A DNA stretch of 64,000 nt, taken from assembly GCF_036088315.1 (NCBI RefSeq), contig NZ_CP107996.1:1302001-1366000 (forward strand), written 5' to 3'. Shown here one piece after another: positions 26,870 to 39,357 of the stretch. How positions within the stretch are numbered: the first letter of the stretch is position 1; each line of letters begins with the position of its first letter. Below the pieces are notes generated by a model. The model made no database searches. It was not told the DNA's origin and saw nothing but the letters and a program-made list of their open reading frames with translations. Origin of the DNA: Streptomyces sp. NBC_00344. GTDB lineage: Bacteria > Actinomycetota > Actinomycetes > Streptomycetales > Streptomycetaceae. The position numbers were made by a program, and so were the translations under genes.

Positions 26870-27188
26870 CACGCGGGGCGAAGGGCACGTGGGCGGGTAC
26901 GGTTCCAGCCACACCGTGCCGGTCTCCTCGTCGTCGAGGGTGATCGGCGCCGTGGTGGACGCGGGATCCGGCGGTTCGGGACGACTCCCCCCGGTCGGGC
27001 GACACGCGGACCACCATCCCGGTGCGGTGGAGCCGGATCCCGGCCACGCACCCGGCCAGGCCCGCCGATGCCCGGGCGAGCGCCGGGAGATCCACCCGCC
27101 GGCGCATCAGCGTGTCGTAGAAGGCGACGCCGCGGACCGCGCCTTGCCCGTGCGAATCCAGGGGCGGCCGATGGGCCAGTGCCTCCAT
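26870..27188 (-). pseudogene. Decayed PucR/CdaR-like regulator fragment (frameshifted)
   Basis: Reading leftward from ATG 27188, one frame gives AVRGVAFYDTLMRRRVDLPALA and ASAGLAGCVAGIRL, then MVVRVSPDR, which resembles the sensory N-terminus of Streptomyces PucR-family regulators. Near 26985 the coding sense moves to another frame that reads TTAPITLDDEETGTVWLEP before breaking off near the sortase stop. No helix-turn-helix part remains. The 455-bp space between the sortase and xylB otherwise shows nothing. The family call comes from recalled similarity only. Confidence 0.4.
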
Positions 27189-27313
27189 GGCACAAGGACG
27201 GGCGGGACGGACGCGCCGATCGGTGCGTGATCCGGACGGGAGGTCCGACGGCTGGCGGTGACCCGGGGGTGGGCGACGGTGAGCCCGGCCCGCACCGGCG
27301 GACCGGAGGCGGT

Positions 27314-28780
27314 TCAGGGGCTGAGCAGTGCGGGCGCAGCACGGTCGAGAACCGAGGTGACGCGGTCCCAGGTGGCCTTGTCGCGGGCGAGGGCGGGCAG
27401 TTCGCGGCCCAGGCCGGTGCCCCAGTCCGTGGCCAGACCCACCGGGTCACGGCCCGTGACGGCGCCGGCGGCAAGCGCGGCGGCGCCGAGTGCGACGAGC
27501 TCACCGGAGTCCGGCACGACCACCGGGCGGCCGGACAGCCGGCGTACCGTCTCCACCCAGAACGCCCCGCGGGCCCCGCCGCCGATCAGCCTCAACGGCG
27601 CGTCCGGGGCGTCGAAGGGCAGCTCGTCGAGCGCGCGCAGGACCGTGACCACAGCGCCCTCGTAGGCGGCGCCCAGGATCTGCTCCCGGGTTGTGGTGTG
27701 CCGCAGCCCGTACAGCAGACCGGACGCGGACGGCAGGTCCGGGGTGCGCTCGCCGTCCAGGAAGGGAAGCAGCACGGTGTCGCCGCCGGGGGCCGCGTCC
27801 TCGCGGGCCAGCCCGAGCAGCTCGGCGACCTTGTCCACGGCGAGTGTGCAGTTCAGGGTGCAGCCCAGGGGCAGATGGGTGCCGTCGGCGGCGGCGAAGC
27901 CGGCCAGCAGCGGAGAGTGCGGGCGGCTGCGGGTGGCCGCGAAGACCGTGCCGGATGTGCCGAGGCTGACCACCGGATGGTCCAGGAGCCCTTCGGCGCC
28001 AAGGCCCAGGCCCACTGCTGCGGCCATGTTGTCTCCGGTGCCGGCGGCCACAGCGATACCCGCGGGGAGGCCCAGTGCCTCGGCTGCCGCGGCGGTGAGT
28101 CTTCCGGCGAGGGCGGCGCCGGTGGCGGCGACGGCCGGCAACAGCTCCGCACGCATACCGGTGAGAGCCAGCACCTCGGGGTCGTAGCCGCCAGCGGCCG
28201 GGGAGTACCAGCAGGTTCCCGATGCGTCGCCGGGGTCGGTGACCGCGACCCCGCACAGCCGTTCGGTGAGGAAGTCGTGCGGGAGCCGGACGGCTGCTGC
28301 CGCCGCCGCGGTGTCCGGTTCGTTCTCGCGCAGCCACATCCACTTGGCGGCCGTCATGGAGGCGACCGGCACCGATCCCACCCGGTCCAGCCAGCCGTCC
28401 GGGCCCATCGCCGCCGTCAGGGCAGCGGCCTGCGGCGCCGAGCGGGTGTCGTTCCACAGCAGGGCGGGGCGCAGCGGAACGCCGTCGTGATCGAGGACGA
28501 CCAGACCGTGCTGCTGGCCTGCCACGGCGATACCGGAGATCGCGGACGGGGCGAGCCCGGACTCGGCGAGGGCTTCTGCGACGGCGGCGCGCAGGGCCTG
28601 CCACCAGTTCTCGGGGTCGCTCTCACGGGCACCGTCCGCTCCGGTCACCGTGTGCGGGGCCCGTCCCACGGCGAGCAGCCGGCCCGAGCCGGTCTCGACG
28701 ATCGCGGCCTTGGTGGACTGAGTAGAGCTGTCCACACCGATGACAGCCGACAGCACGGTCGTGTCCGGTCGCAGCGTCAC
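27314..28780 (-). CDS. xylB: Xylulokinase
   Basis: 488 aa FGGY-family kinase. GTG 28780 is chosen because GAGGAAGG stands 7 nt upstream and the ATPase motif VIGVDSSTQSTKA begins directly after. Other landmarks are GQQHGLVVLD, the substrate-side WNDTRS, GTGDNMAAAVG and GGGARGAFW near the C-terminus. It phosphorylates D-xylulose to xylulose-5-phosphate for the pentose phosphate pathway. It is divergent from xylA across 227 bp with repeated AT-rich motifs, so both are probably under one regulator. Confidence 0.92.
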   Translation of the reverse strand: MTLRPDTTVLSAVIGVDSSTQSTKAAIVETGSGRLLAVGRAPHTVTGADGARESDPENWWQALRAAVAEALAESGLAPSAISGIAVAGQQHGLVVLDHDGVPLRPALLWNDTRSAPQAAALTAAMGPDGWLDRVGSVPVASMTAAKWMWLRENEPDTAAAAAAVRLPHDFLTERLCGVAVTDPGDASGTCWYSPAAGGYDPEVLALTGMRAELLPAVAATGAALAGRLTAAAAEALGLPAGIAVAAGTGDNMAAAVGLGLGAEGLLDHPVVSLGTSGTVFAATRSRPHSPLLAGFAAADGTHLPLGCTLNCTLAVDKVAELLGLAREDAAPGGDTVLLPFLDGERTPDLPSASGLLYGLRHTTTREQILGAAYEGAVVTVLRALDELPFDAPDAPLRLIGGGARGAFWVETVRRLSGRPVVVPDSGELVALGAAALAAGAVTGRDPVGLATDWGTGLGRELPALARDKATWDRVTSVLDRAAPALLSP

Positions 28781-28814
28781 GGGGCCACCTTCCTCTTGGT
28801 TTTTTTGATCGTAC

Positions 28815-28952
28815 ACAAAACAAATCACACCCGAGGGGCCGGGCAACACCCCTGATCCCGTACGCCGCCACGACGTGATGTGACCCGGATTCAGTCGGCG
28901 CACTCTGGAAACAGGCGAGCCGATGCCGTATTAGTAGTGTCAACAAACAAAT
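28815..28952. promoter_or_regulatory. xylB-xylA divergent promoter region with repeated candidate operator
   Basis: ACAAAACAAAT (28815-28825) and ACAAACAAAT (28943-28952) are near-identical AT-rich direct repeats, one close to each start codon in otherwise GC-rich DNA. TTTGTTTG-type half-sites are common in ROK/XylR operators, so these may be sites for a xylose-responsive ROK repressor. Confidence 0.4.
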
Positions 28953-29007
28953 TGGCAGGGCGGGCAGCACAGCGGCCCCCGGTGCCTTCGTCGACAAGGG
29001 GCAGATC

Positions 29008-30177
29008 ATGTCGGACCGTTTCACCCCCACCGCAGCGGACAAGTTCACCTTCGGTCTGTGGACCGTCGGCTGGCGGGGCAACGATCCCTTCGGCGAGCCC
29101 ACCCGTGCCGCCCTGGACCCCGTCGAATCCGTCGAGCGCCTGGCGGAGCTCGGCGCTCACGGCGTGACGTTCCACGACGACGACCTGATTCCGTTCGGCT
29201 CGTCGGAGAGCGAGCGCACGGCGCTCGTCTCACGCTTCAAGGACGCCCTGGACCGCACCGGTCTCAAGGTCCCCATGGCGACCACGAATCTGTTCACGCA
29301 TCCGGTGTTCAAGGACGGCGGTTTCACCGCGAACGACCGCGACGTACGGCGTTTCGCGCTGCGCAAGGTCATCCGCAACATCGATCTCGCGGCCGAGCTG
29401 GGCGCCGAGACCTACGTCGCCTGGGGCGGCCGTGAGGGCGCGGAGTCCGGCGGCGCCAAGGACGTGAGGGTGGCCCTCGACCGTATGAAGGAGGCCTTCG
29501 ACCTGCTCGGCGAGTACGTCGTCGAGCAGGGCTACGGTCTGCGCTTCGCGATCGAGCCCAAGCCCAACGAGCCGCGCGGCGACATCCTGCTGCCCACCGT
29601 CGGCCACGCCCTGGCCTTCATCGAGCGCCTGGAGCGCCCCGAGATGTACGGCGTGAACCCCGAGGTAGGCCACGAACAGATGGCGGGGCTCAACTTCCCG
29701 CACGGCATCGCCCAGGCCCTGTGGGCGGGCAAGCTCTTCCACATCGACCTCAACGGCCAGTCGGGCATCAAGTACGACCAGGACCTGCGCTTCGGCGCCG
29801 GTGATCTGCGCCAGGCCTTCTGGCTGGTCGACCTGCTCGAGAGCTCCGACTACGCGGGCCCGCGCCACTTCGACTTCAAGCCGGTCCGTACCGACGGCTT
29901 CGACGGAGTCTGGGAGTCCGCGAAGAACTGCATGCGCAACTATCTGATTCTCAAGGAGCGTGCGGCCGCCTTCCGGGCAGACCCCGCCGTCCAGGAGGCG
30001 CTGACCGCTTCCCGGCTCGACGAGCTCGCCCTCCCCACCGCCGCCGACGGTGTCAAGGGCCTGCTCGGCGACGCTTCCGCGTACGAGGAGTTCGACGTCG
30101 AGGCCGCTGCCGGGAAGAGCATGGCCTTCGAGGCGCTCGACCAGCTCGCCATGGAGCACCTGCTCGGCGTCCGCTGA
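29008..30177 (+). CDS. xylA: Xylose isomerase
   Basis: 389 aa, the size of the well-studied Streptomyces class I enzymes. It converts D-xylose to D-xylulose (and glucose to fructose) in the cytosol. Active-site parts seen are [10 protein letters not shown] (catalytic His), KPNEPRGDI (metal ligand Glu in AIEPKP), NPEVGHEQM and [12 protein letters not shown]. The start is ATG 29008. Together with xylB opposite and xylFGH 13 kb away it completes xylose uptake and entry to the pentose phosphate pathway. Confidence 0.96.
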   Translation: MSDRFTPTAADKFTFGLWTVGWRGNDPFGEPTRAALDPVESVERLAELGAHGVTFHDDDLIPFGSSESERTALVSRFKDALDRTGLKVPMATTNLFTHPVFKDGGFTANDRDVRRFALRKVIRNIDLAAELGAETYVAWGGREGAESGGAKDVRVALDRMKEAFDLLGEYVVEQGYGLRFAIEPKPNEPRGDILLPTVGHALAFIERLERPEMYGVNPEVGHEQMAGLNFPHGIAQALWAGKLFHIDLNGQSGIKYDQDLRFGAGDLRQAFWLVDLLESSDYAGPRHFDFKPVRTDGFDGVWESAKNCMRNYLILKERAAAFRADPAVQEALTASRLDELALPTAADGVKGLLGDASAYEEFDVEAAAGKSMAFEALDQLAMEHLLGVR

Positions 30178-30425
30178 CCCGCTGGGGCAGCCCGGGAGTA
30201 CTCACCGCCGGAATCACCGGGGCCCGTCACCTGAGGCGGCAAGGAAGCGAGGTGTCCGGTCTCCTGCGCGGATTCGGCTTCGGCGCCGCCACCGCGTCGC
30301 GCCGGACCGAGGTGCCCGCCGGACGACCTCAGGTGTCCCGGACGGAGGGCCGCGGCCGCCTCCGGCGCGATCGCCCCCGCTGCGATCCGCAACCGATCGC
30401 CGCTCACCGGCGCCGAACGCACGGC

Positions 30426-30461
30426 AAAGCGCCGCATCCCGCGGACGGGATGCGGCGCTTT
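30426..30461 (-). terminator. Strong terminator after aconitase
   Basis: A 16-bp perfect stem AAAGCGCCGCATCCCG (30426-30441) with its complement (30446-30461), loop CGGA, extendable by one more pair. It begins 13 nt past the aconitase stop. The rest of the 297-bp space to xylA shows no gene. Confidence 0.8.
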
Positions 30462-30474
30462 GGCGTGTGATCTC

Positions 30475-33534
<3,060 letters not shown>

Positions 33535-34755
33535 TCAGGAGCCGTGCGCGGGAGGAACACACCCCCGCTCGCGCACGGCTCGCAGGCCGGCCACGGCCAG
33601 TGCGGCCATCGCGGTGGTTGCCGCGGCGGCGATCGCGAAGCCGCCGTGCGCGCCGAAGGCATCCACCGCCCGGCCGGAAACCGCCGCCGCGGCGGCTGAG
33701 CCGGCCGCACTGGCGGAGTTCAGCCAGGTGAATGCCTGGGTCATCACGGCCCGGTGGACAGCGGACTCGGCCAGCACCGACAGAAGTACCAGGACGGGTG
33801 GAACCGCTGCACCGGTCAGCACGATCACGGATCCCAGCGCCAGCGGTGAGCCGGCCGCGAGCAGCAGCAGACTGCCGAGCGCCAGCCCGGCCGTGGCCAC
33901 GGCCAGCTGGATCCGCGGTGGCGTACGCCACCGCCGGAGCCCGTACAGCCATCCGGCCAGCAGGCCGCCGCAACTCGATACCGCGAAGATCGGTGCGGCT
34001 GCGGCTGCCGCGTGGTGCTCGACCGCAAAGGCCGTCACCGAGACCTGCACGGCGCCGAAGTACACGCCGATGGCAAGGTTGAGACCGGCCAGTACGGCGA
34101 ATCGGGGCCGCAGCAGCGAGCGATCCGCCCGGGAGCGCTCGGCGGCTCCGGACGGCGGCGGCGCGGTACGGCGCTGCGCGGCGAAACACCCTCCGCCGGC
34201 CACCACCAGGGCGGCTGCCAGCACGGTTCCCAGCGCCGGATGCCCGTTCGCCCCGAGGACGCTGACCAGCGTCGGGCCGGCCAGGTAGCCGAGTGCGTTA
34301 CTGAGCGACTCGAGCGCGAAGGCACTGGGCAGCTCCGCAGGCCGCTCCTCGCGCAGCAGCGCCACCCAGCGGGCAGCGGACAGCGCGCCCAGTTGCGGGA
34401 CGGTGGCGCCGACCAGTGCCCCGCCCACCGTCATGAGCACGCTCGGGCTGTCACCGGCGACCAGCGCCACCAGCATGGTCACCGCTGCGGCGTGGGCCAG
34501 CAGAGCAGGTGGCAGCACCCGGGTCTGGCCGAAGCGGTCGATCAGCCGGGCCAGTTGAGGCCCGACCACGGCCTCGGCCACGGCGAAGCCGCCACTCACC
34601 GAACCAGCCGAGGCGTAGTTGCCCGTGTGGCCGTGCACCAGCCAGATGATGCCGAGGCCGGTCATCGCAATACCGATGCGGCCACCGGTGGCGGTCAGGA
34701 AGAAAGCTGCGGCGCCGGGAGCGCGCAGCAGATTACGGTAAGGCGCCGACGACAC
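33535..34755 (-). CDS. MFS transporter
   Basis: About 406 aa with 12 predicted helices. GTG 34755 is favoured for GAAGG 9 nt upstream and the following SSAPYRNLLRAPG, a common N-terminus of small Streptomyces MFS proteins; GTG 34791 is the longer alternative. The loop 2-3 motif is loose (DRFGQTRV). The family includes drug and metabolite exporters, and no substrate can be assigned. It has no obvious operon partner. Confidence 0.75.
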   Translation of the reverse strand: MSSAPYRNLLRAPGAAAFFLTATGGRIGIAMTGLGIIWLVHGHTGNYASAGSVSGGFAVAEAVVGPQLARLIDRFGQTRVLPPALLAHAAAVTMLVALVAGDSPSVLMTVGGALVGATVPQLGALSAARWVALLREERPAELPSAFALESLSNALGYLAGPTLVSVLGANGHPALGTVLAAALVVAGGGCFAAQRRTAPPPSGAAERSRADRSLLRPRFAVLAGLNLAIGVYFGAVQVSVTAFAVEHHAAAAAAPIFAVSSCGGLLAGWLYGLRRWRTPPRIQLAVATAGLALGSLLLLAAGSPLALGSVIVLTGAAVPPVLVLLSVLAESAVHRAVMTQAFTWLNSASAAGSAAAAAVSGRAVDAFGAHGGFAIAAAATTAMAALAVAGLRAVRERGCVPPAHGS

Positions 34756-35405
34756 GGCGTCTGCCCTTCGCTGCCCGGCGGGGCGGACCACCCTGGGTCG
34801 TCGGCGTCCGGTTCACCGACCCGTGGTCATCGCCTGGAACCGTCCAGTGCTGGCGTGGAGCGGGGACACACACCCCACGCCGACTCCGTCACCGGGCAGA
34901 AGCTTTCGTACGGTCTCGTAGTCCGGCTGGTCTCAGCCGATCACACTCGGGAGCGTAGGCACCCGCGGCCGGTCATGTCCAGGCCCCATCGGCGGTCCCG
35001 ATGTGCCGATGGTGAGCTGTCACATCCGGCGAGGCGTCAGCCGGCTCAAGCGCGAGGCCGGAGAACAGACGCTGGTGGGCTGGTGATGCCGTCGCTTCCC
35101 GGGTTCCGGCTCAGATCCTGTGGGACGAACACGGTGAATCTCGTGACTCGTTCTCCTACAGCCTGCTCGCAGACGAATGGCCGATGGTGCGCGACAAGCT
35201 GCGCACCAGGGTCGCAGCCAAGGGCCATCGGCCAGGTGTATGGGTCCGGGCAGCGCGGAGGCAGCCGATTCGTCTGAGGGCCCTGGATCCCGCGGCACTT
35301 CACGCCGTGGCGCCGGCTGCCCGGACATGTCGCCGAGCACGAGCCCCCTGACTGTCCCTGTGCGCCCCTTTCGCCTCGCGCGACGGGGGCGCGCCGTGGG
35401 GAGGC
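34756..35405. other. 650-bp low-coding region with a gene remnant
   Basis: Between the MFS gene and the alpha/beta hydrolase gene there is no intact gene. Open frames are short, lack ribosome binding sites and show no recognisable motif, except for the GNAT-like tail at 35112-35350. The region looks like decayed accessory DNA. Confidence 0.5.
35112..35350 (+). pseudogene. GNAT acetyltransferase C-terminal remnant
   Basis: In the frame beginning at 35112 the sequence reads ILWDEHGESRDSFSYSLLADE and then WPMVRDKLRTRVA. The block DSFxYSLLxDEWPxVRDxLRxR is the usual C-terminal end of Streptomyces RimJ/RimL-type GNAT enzymes. No acetyl-CoA-binding core is readable upstream in any frame, and the frame then runs on without similarity to 35350. 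I judge it a truncated fossil. Confidence 0.45.
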
Positions 35406-36371
35406 CTACTTGGATTCGACTCGTCCTACCGGGTCTGTGCCGGTCGTCAGTTCCTCGCACGCGGTCTGCCATGCGAGGGAGCCGGGGTGAAGCCGGGTGC
35501 GGAGATAGGCCGCGGTGAGCCGGGCGAGGGCGGCGACTCGCACCGGGTTCTCGTCCGTGTTCTCGGCGGCGTCGTATCCCGCGATCCCGCCGAGTCCGTG
35601 CTCCGCGTCGAACAGGGTGAGCAGGGTCTTGGGACCGGGGGCGAGGGTGTAGGGGTCGGCGTGCCAGTCGGGCCCCATGTCCGTGAAGTGGCGGGAGTCG
35701 TCCTTGTCGCCGGCGACGACCAGCGCGGGTGCGGTCATGGTGGAGAAGTCGACGGCCCCGATGATCGGCCACTGCTCGGCCATGGGCCCGTTGAGGGCTT
35801 CGCCACCCCTGCCGGGCGCGGCGAGCAGTACGCCTGCCTTGATCCGGGGGTCGACGAGGTGCACCACGTTTCCGGTGGCGGGGTCGTTGAGCCCGGCGCC
35901 CAGCAGGAGGGCGGCGGTGAAACCGCCGAGCGAGTGTCCGGCGAGGGCGACCTTGGTCTGGTCGATCCGACCCGCGAGCTGCGGCACGGTGCCCTCGATC
36001 ACGTCGAGCCGGTCGAGGATGTGGGTCATGTCCTCGGCGCGGGAGCGCCAGAAGTCGGGTGCACCGGGTGCGTCGGCGACCAGGTGGCTCAGTGTCCGGG
36101 AGGTGAGGTGGGTGGGCTGGACGACGGCGAACCCGTGGGCGGCCCAGTAGTTGGCGAGCGGCGCGTAGCCGTTGAGTGAGGAGAGGCTGTTCGAGGGGCC
36201 GTGACCGTGGGAGAGCAGGATGACCGGGAGACCGGTTCCGGTCGCGGGTACGGAGACGCGCACCTGGAGGTCCACGGGACGCCCGGGCACGGAGAGGACC
36301 ACGGGGCTGAAGGACAGGACAGGGGCGGGCGTGCCCAAGGCGTCGGCCCTGGTGGCAGTGGATGTGCTCAC
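35406..36371 (-). CDS. Alpha/beta hydrolase (PAF-acetylhydrolase/chlorophyllase-like)
   Basis: 321 aa from GTG 36371. The fold is shown by ILLSHGHGPS (oxyanion side), the nucleophile elbow AGHSLGGF, DKDDSRHF and the late His in DAEHGLGG. No signal peptide is seen. Relatives hydrolyse short-chain esters or act as dienelactone-type hydrolases; the substrate is unknown. It is divergent from a TetR regulator across ~175 bp carrying three palindromes, so TetR control is very likely. Confidence 0.78.
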   Translation of the reverse strand: MSTSTATRADALGTPAPVLSFSPVVLSVPGRPVDLQVRVSVPATGTGLPVILLSHGHGPSNSLSSLNGYAPLANYWAAHGFAVVQPTHLTSRTLSHLVADAPGAPDFWRSRAEDMTHILDRLDVIEGTVPQLAGRIDQTKVALAGHSLGGFTAALLLGAGLNDPATGNVVHLVDPRIKAGVLLAAPGRGGEALNGPMAEQWPIIGAVDFSTMTAPALVVAGDKDDSRHFTDMGPDWHADPYTLAPGPKTLLTLFDAEHGLGGIAGYDAAENTDENPVRVAALARLTAAYLRTRLHPGSLAWQTACEELTTGTDPVGRVESK

Positions 36372-36460
36372 GATGAGGGTTCCCTTTCGGTGGCAACTGC
36401 CGCCCGCTGGTCTCCACAGACCGGCGATCGGCGACGGGCAAGGCGGTCAGAAGCCGTCCC

Positions 36461-36516
36461 GTTTCGGCTAAGCTGAAACGGAACGCCGCTCCATTTAGTA
36501 TCTGGAGCAGCGCTCC
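36461..36516. promoter_or_regulatory. TetR operator cluster between hydrolase and tetR
   Basis: Three palindromes in 56 bp: GTTTCGGCTAAGCTGAAAC (36461-36479), GGAACGCCGCTCC (36480-36492) and GGAGCAGCGCTCC (36504-36516, perfect 5-bp arms). The last two are the GGAGC-n3-GCTCC form typical of TetR sites, in AT-richer promoter DNA. Confidence 0.6.
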
Positions 36517-36547
36517 GCTTTGTCAACCGGCGTGGAAGGACTACGTG

Positions 36548-37144
36548 ATGGCCACCGAGAGCCCTGCAGGGGAGTCGCCGTCCGGAGGCAAGCGGGCCGA
36601 CGCCCAGCGCAACCGGCAGACGGTGCTCACTGCCGCCGCCGAAGTGTTCGTCACCTCCGGCGTCGACGCGCCGATCCGCCAGATCGCGGCCCAGGCAGGC
36701 GTCGGGATGGCCACGATCTACCGCAACTTTCCGACCCGGGCGGATCTCGTCACCGCCGTCTACCGCCACCAGATCGAGGAATGCGCCGAAGCCGGCCCGA
36801 ACCTGCTCACCAGTGCTGACTCCCCGTTCGACGCACTGCGCCAGTGGATCGACCTCTTCGTCGACTTCCTCGTCACCAAGCACGGACTCGCCGACGCCCT
36901 GCAGTCCGACAACGACCGCTTCGCCGCGCTGCACGCCCACTTCCTCGACCGCCTGCTGCCCGTCTGCGCCCAACTGCTCGACGCCGCAGTCGAGGCCGGC
37001 GGCATCAGCCCCGGCACGCAGCCGTACGAGCTGATGCGCGGGATCGGAAATCTCTGCATCCGACGCGACAACGACCCCCGCTACGACCCCCGACGCCTGA
37101 TCGCTCTCCTCCTCGAGGGACTCCAGCGACCTCACGCGTCCTGA
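36548..37144 (+). CDS. TetR-family transcriptional regulator
   Basis: 198 aa from ATG 36548 (GTG 36545 is equally possible; GGAAGGA lies just upstream). The N-terminal helix-turn-helix is classical: TVLTAAAEVFVTSGVDAPI, then QIAAQAGVGMATIYRNFPTR. The C-terminal ligand domain is of the TetR_C SbtR/ethR-like sort (DALRQWIDLFVDFL). It probably represses the divergent hydrolase gene and itself through the palindromes in between. Confidence 0.9.
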   Translation: MATESPAGESPSGGKRADAQRNRQTVLTAAAEVFVTSGVDAPIRQIAAQAGVGMATIYRNFPTRADLVTAVYRHQIEECAEAGPNLLTSADSPFDALRQWIDLFVDFLVTKHGLADALQSDNDRFAALHAHFLDRLLPVCAQLLDAAVEAGGISPGTQPYELMRGIGNLCIRRDNDPRYDPRRLIALLLEGLQRPHAS

Positions 37145-37331
37145 TGCCGACGAGCGACATCGTGGCCGGGTCCCCGCGCGAATCGCACGCGATCCGAGCT
37201 GCCGCCCCAACAGCCGGAGCCGTCGACAGGCAACGGTGCCCCTGAGCTGGTGCTGTCGCTGCTCATGAACACCGTCCGCGACCGGCTTCGCCGGGACAGC
37301 GCACCCACAACGAGGTCCGTGGCCGGGAGTG

Positions 37332-37982
37332 TCACGGGCGGGCGATGCCCGCGTCATGGGCGATCAGACCGGCCTGGGTGCGGTTAACGCAGCCCAGCTT
37401 GTCCAGCGTCCGGGACACATATCCCTTGATCGTGGCCTCGGACAGATGGAGCCGGGCAGCGGCCTGCGCGTTCGAGAGTCCCTGCCCGAGACAGGCCAGC
37501 ACCTCCCTCTCCCGCCCGGTCAGCGACTCGGTCAGCTTCCGTGCCCGGTCACGGGCCGAAAGGCCGTCGGTCGACGCCGCGACGAGCCTGCGCGCCGCGG
37601 CGGCGGACAGCACGGTGTGCCCCTCGGCCGCCACCCTGACCAGGCCGATCAGGTCCTCCGGCGGAGTCGACTTGACCAGGAACCCGGCCGCGCCCGCCCG
37701 CAGCGCGCGCAGTACGTACTGATCGGCGTCGAAGGTCGTCAGCACCACCACGGCCGGCGGCTCGGCGAGTGTGCCGATGTGCTCGATCGCGGTGAGCCCG
37801 TCCATCACCGGCATCCGCAAGTCCATCAGTACGACGTCCGGGCGGCTGCGCCGCACCGCGTCGACACCCGCCGCCCCGTCGTGTGCCTCTCCGACCACTT
37901 CGATGTCGTCCGCCGACCCCAGAATGGTGCGCAGAAATCCGCACACCATCGGCTCGTCGTCCACCACGACAACCCTGATCAC
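37332..37982 (-). CDS. NarL/LuxR-family response regulator
   Basis: 216 aa from GTG 37982, overlapping the kinase stop by 4 nt. The receiver domain has the acidic pocket VVDDEP, the phospho-acceptor Asp in VLMDLRMP and Lys in FLVKST. The C-terminal LuxR helix-turn-helix reads LTGREREVLACLGQGLSNAQ and EATIKGYVSRTLDKLG. It is the cognate regulator of the adjacent sensor kinase. The regulon is unknown. Confidence 0.93.
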   Translation of the reverse strand: MIRVVVVDDEPMVCGFLRTILGSADDIEVVGEAHDGAAGVDAVRRSRPDVVLMDLRMPVMDGLTAIEHIGTLAEPPAVVVLTTFDADQYVLRALRAGAAGFLVKSTPPEDLIGLVRVAAEGHTVLSAAAARRLVAASTDGLSARDRARKLTESLTGREREVLACLGQGLSNAQAAARLHLSEATIKGYVSRTLDKLGCVNRTQAGLIAHDAGIARP

Positions 37983-39205
37983 CGTCCCACCACCGGTTCG
38001 GCGGTCGGAACGTACGCGGGGAGTCCGGCCTCGACACAGAAGCCGCCGTCCGGTGTGCTTCCGGCACGCAGAGTGCCGTGCACGAGCTCGATCCGCTGCC
38101 TGAGGTTGGCGATCCCCAGGCCCGAGCCGGTCCCGGACAGTCCACCGCCGACGGGGGCACCGGCCGCTCGGGCCGGCGGCGGTGCGTTGCGTACGGTGAG
38201 CAGCAGCCAGGCCTCGCCGTACTCGACCCGGACGGTGACCCGCGCGCCGGGAGCGTGTTTGCGTACATTGGTCAGTGCCTCCCGCACCACCCGGTAGGCC
38301 GTGCGCCCGACCACCGGCGAGGCGAGCGTCCGGTCGCCCTGCTCGACCAGCTCGGCCGGGGTGCCCACCGCGGTCGACTCCTCCACGAGCGCGGCGAACC
38401 CCGATACCGACGGCGATTCGTCGCCCCCGGGCGCCGTGCGCAGAATGCCGACCAGGTCCCGCAGTTCATCCAGCGCCTGACAGCCGGCCGCCCGCAGTTG
38501 CTCCGCCGCCTGCCGGGTCGCGTCGTCGGCCGCCGTCATCCGCAGCGCGCCCGCCTGCAACACCATCAGGCTCACCCGGTGGGTCACCACATCGTGCATC
38601 TCCCCCGCCAGTCGTGCGCGTTCCTCGGTCCTCGCCTGCTCGGCGAGCAGATGGCGCTCACGCTCGGCCCGTTCGGCCCGCTCCGTCAGGGCGAGCACCA
38701 GCCGTCTGCGGGCCTCGAAGTACAGCGCGAGCAACGGTCCGACGGCGGTGCGCAGCAGCCCCACCGTCATGACCGGCACCGATGGCTGCCACGGCCGCGC
38801 GACGACGAAGCTGAAGACCCCCAGCGCGACGTACGCCGTTCGCCGGTCCTGCCGGTGGAGCACCGGACCGTAGGCGGCGAGGGCGGTGGAGTACGGCGCC
38901 CAGACGTTGGCGCTGTGTTCCGGGGTGATCGCACCCACCGGGTGGATCAGCAGTGTCACAGCGAGGGTGAAGGCGCCCAGTACTCCGATCACGGTGAGCG
39001 GGGCGCGACGGCGGGCGGCCAGCGACAGACAGGCGGCAGCCTGCACGCCGAGGACGGCCCAGGCGAGCGGCCCGGGGCGGGCCGGCCACCAGCTCGCCCC
39101 CAGCATCGTCGCAGCGGTGTCGGCCAGCGCGAACAGGACCGCGATCGCCACGTCCAGGACCACACAGTGGCGGCGGTGCCACGGGCCGTCAGTCATGCCG
39201 CTCAC
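37979..39205 (-). CDS. Two-component sensor histidine kinase (NarL-partner type)
   Basis: 408 aa. Several N-terminal membrane helices (~5) without a large extracellular loop lead to a HisKA_3 domain with the phosphorylated His in LAGEMHDVVTHRVS and an HATPase with EALTNVRKHAPGA and GSGLGIANLRQRI. This layout senses membrane or intracellular cues. GTG 39205 is used; ATG 39196 is also possible. It is translationally coupled to the response regulator. Confidence 0.92.
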   Translation of the reverse strand: MSGMTDGPWHRRHCVVLDVAIAVLFALADTAATMLGASWWPARPGPLAWAVLGVQAAACLSLAARRRAPLTVIGVLGAFTLAVTLLIHPVGAITPEHSANVWAPYSTALAAYGPVLHRQDRRTAYVALGVFSFVVARPWQPSVPVMTVGLLRTAVGPLLALYFEARRRLVLALTERAERAERERHLLAEQARTEERARLAGEMHDVVTHRVSLMVLQAGALRMTAADDATRQAAEQLRAAGCQALDELRDLVGILRTAPGGDESPSVSGFAALVEESTAVGTPAELVEQGDRTLASPVVGRTAYRVVREALTNVRKHAPGARVTVRVEYGEAWLLLTVRNAPPPARAAGAPVGGGLSGTGSGLGIANLRQRIELVHGTLRAGSTPDGGFCVEAGLPAYVPTAEPVVGR

Positions 39206-39357
39206 GGTAGGGCAGGACCGGGCTCCGGTGGCCCGGTCCGCGGAGTCTTCGAAATCCGGCGGAAAATTATCGCGGCGGGATGTCGAGAACCCGGGTGCGG
39301 CTCCGTCCCAGGGGTGAACACGGCCACAATGGGCCGTATCGCACGAAGGAGAGAACA

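Noticed and set aside
26774..28855. 693-codon plus-strand open frame opposite xylB
   Set aside because: Gly/Arg/Gln-rich antisense of xylB; the xylB motifs are unmistakable.
35046..35303. Small 85-codon minus-strand frame in the gap
   Set aside because: No ribosome binding site or family similarity; lies opposite the GNAT remnant.
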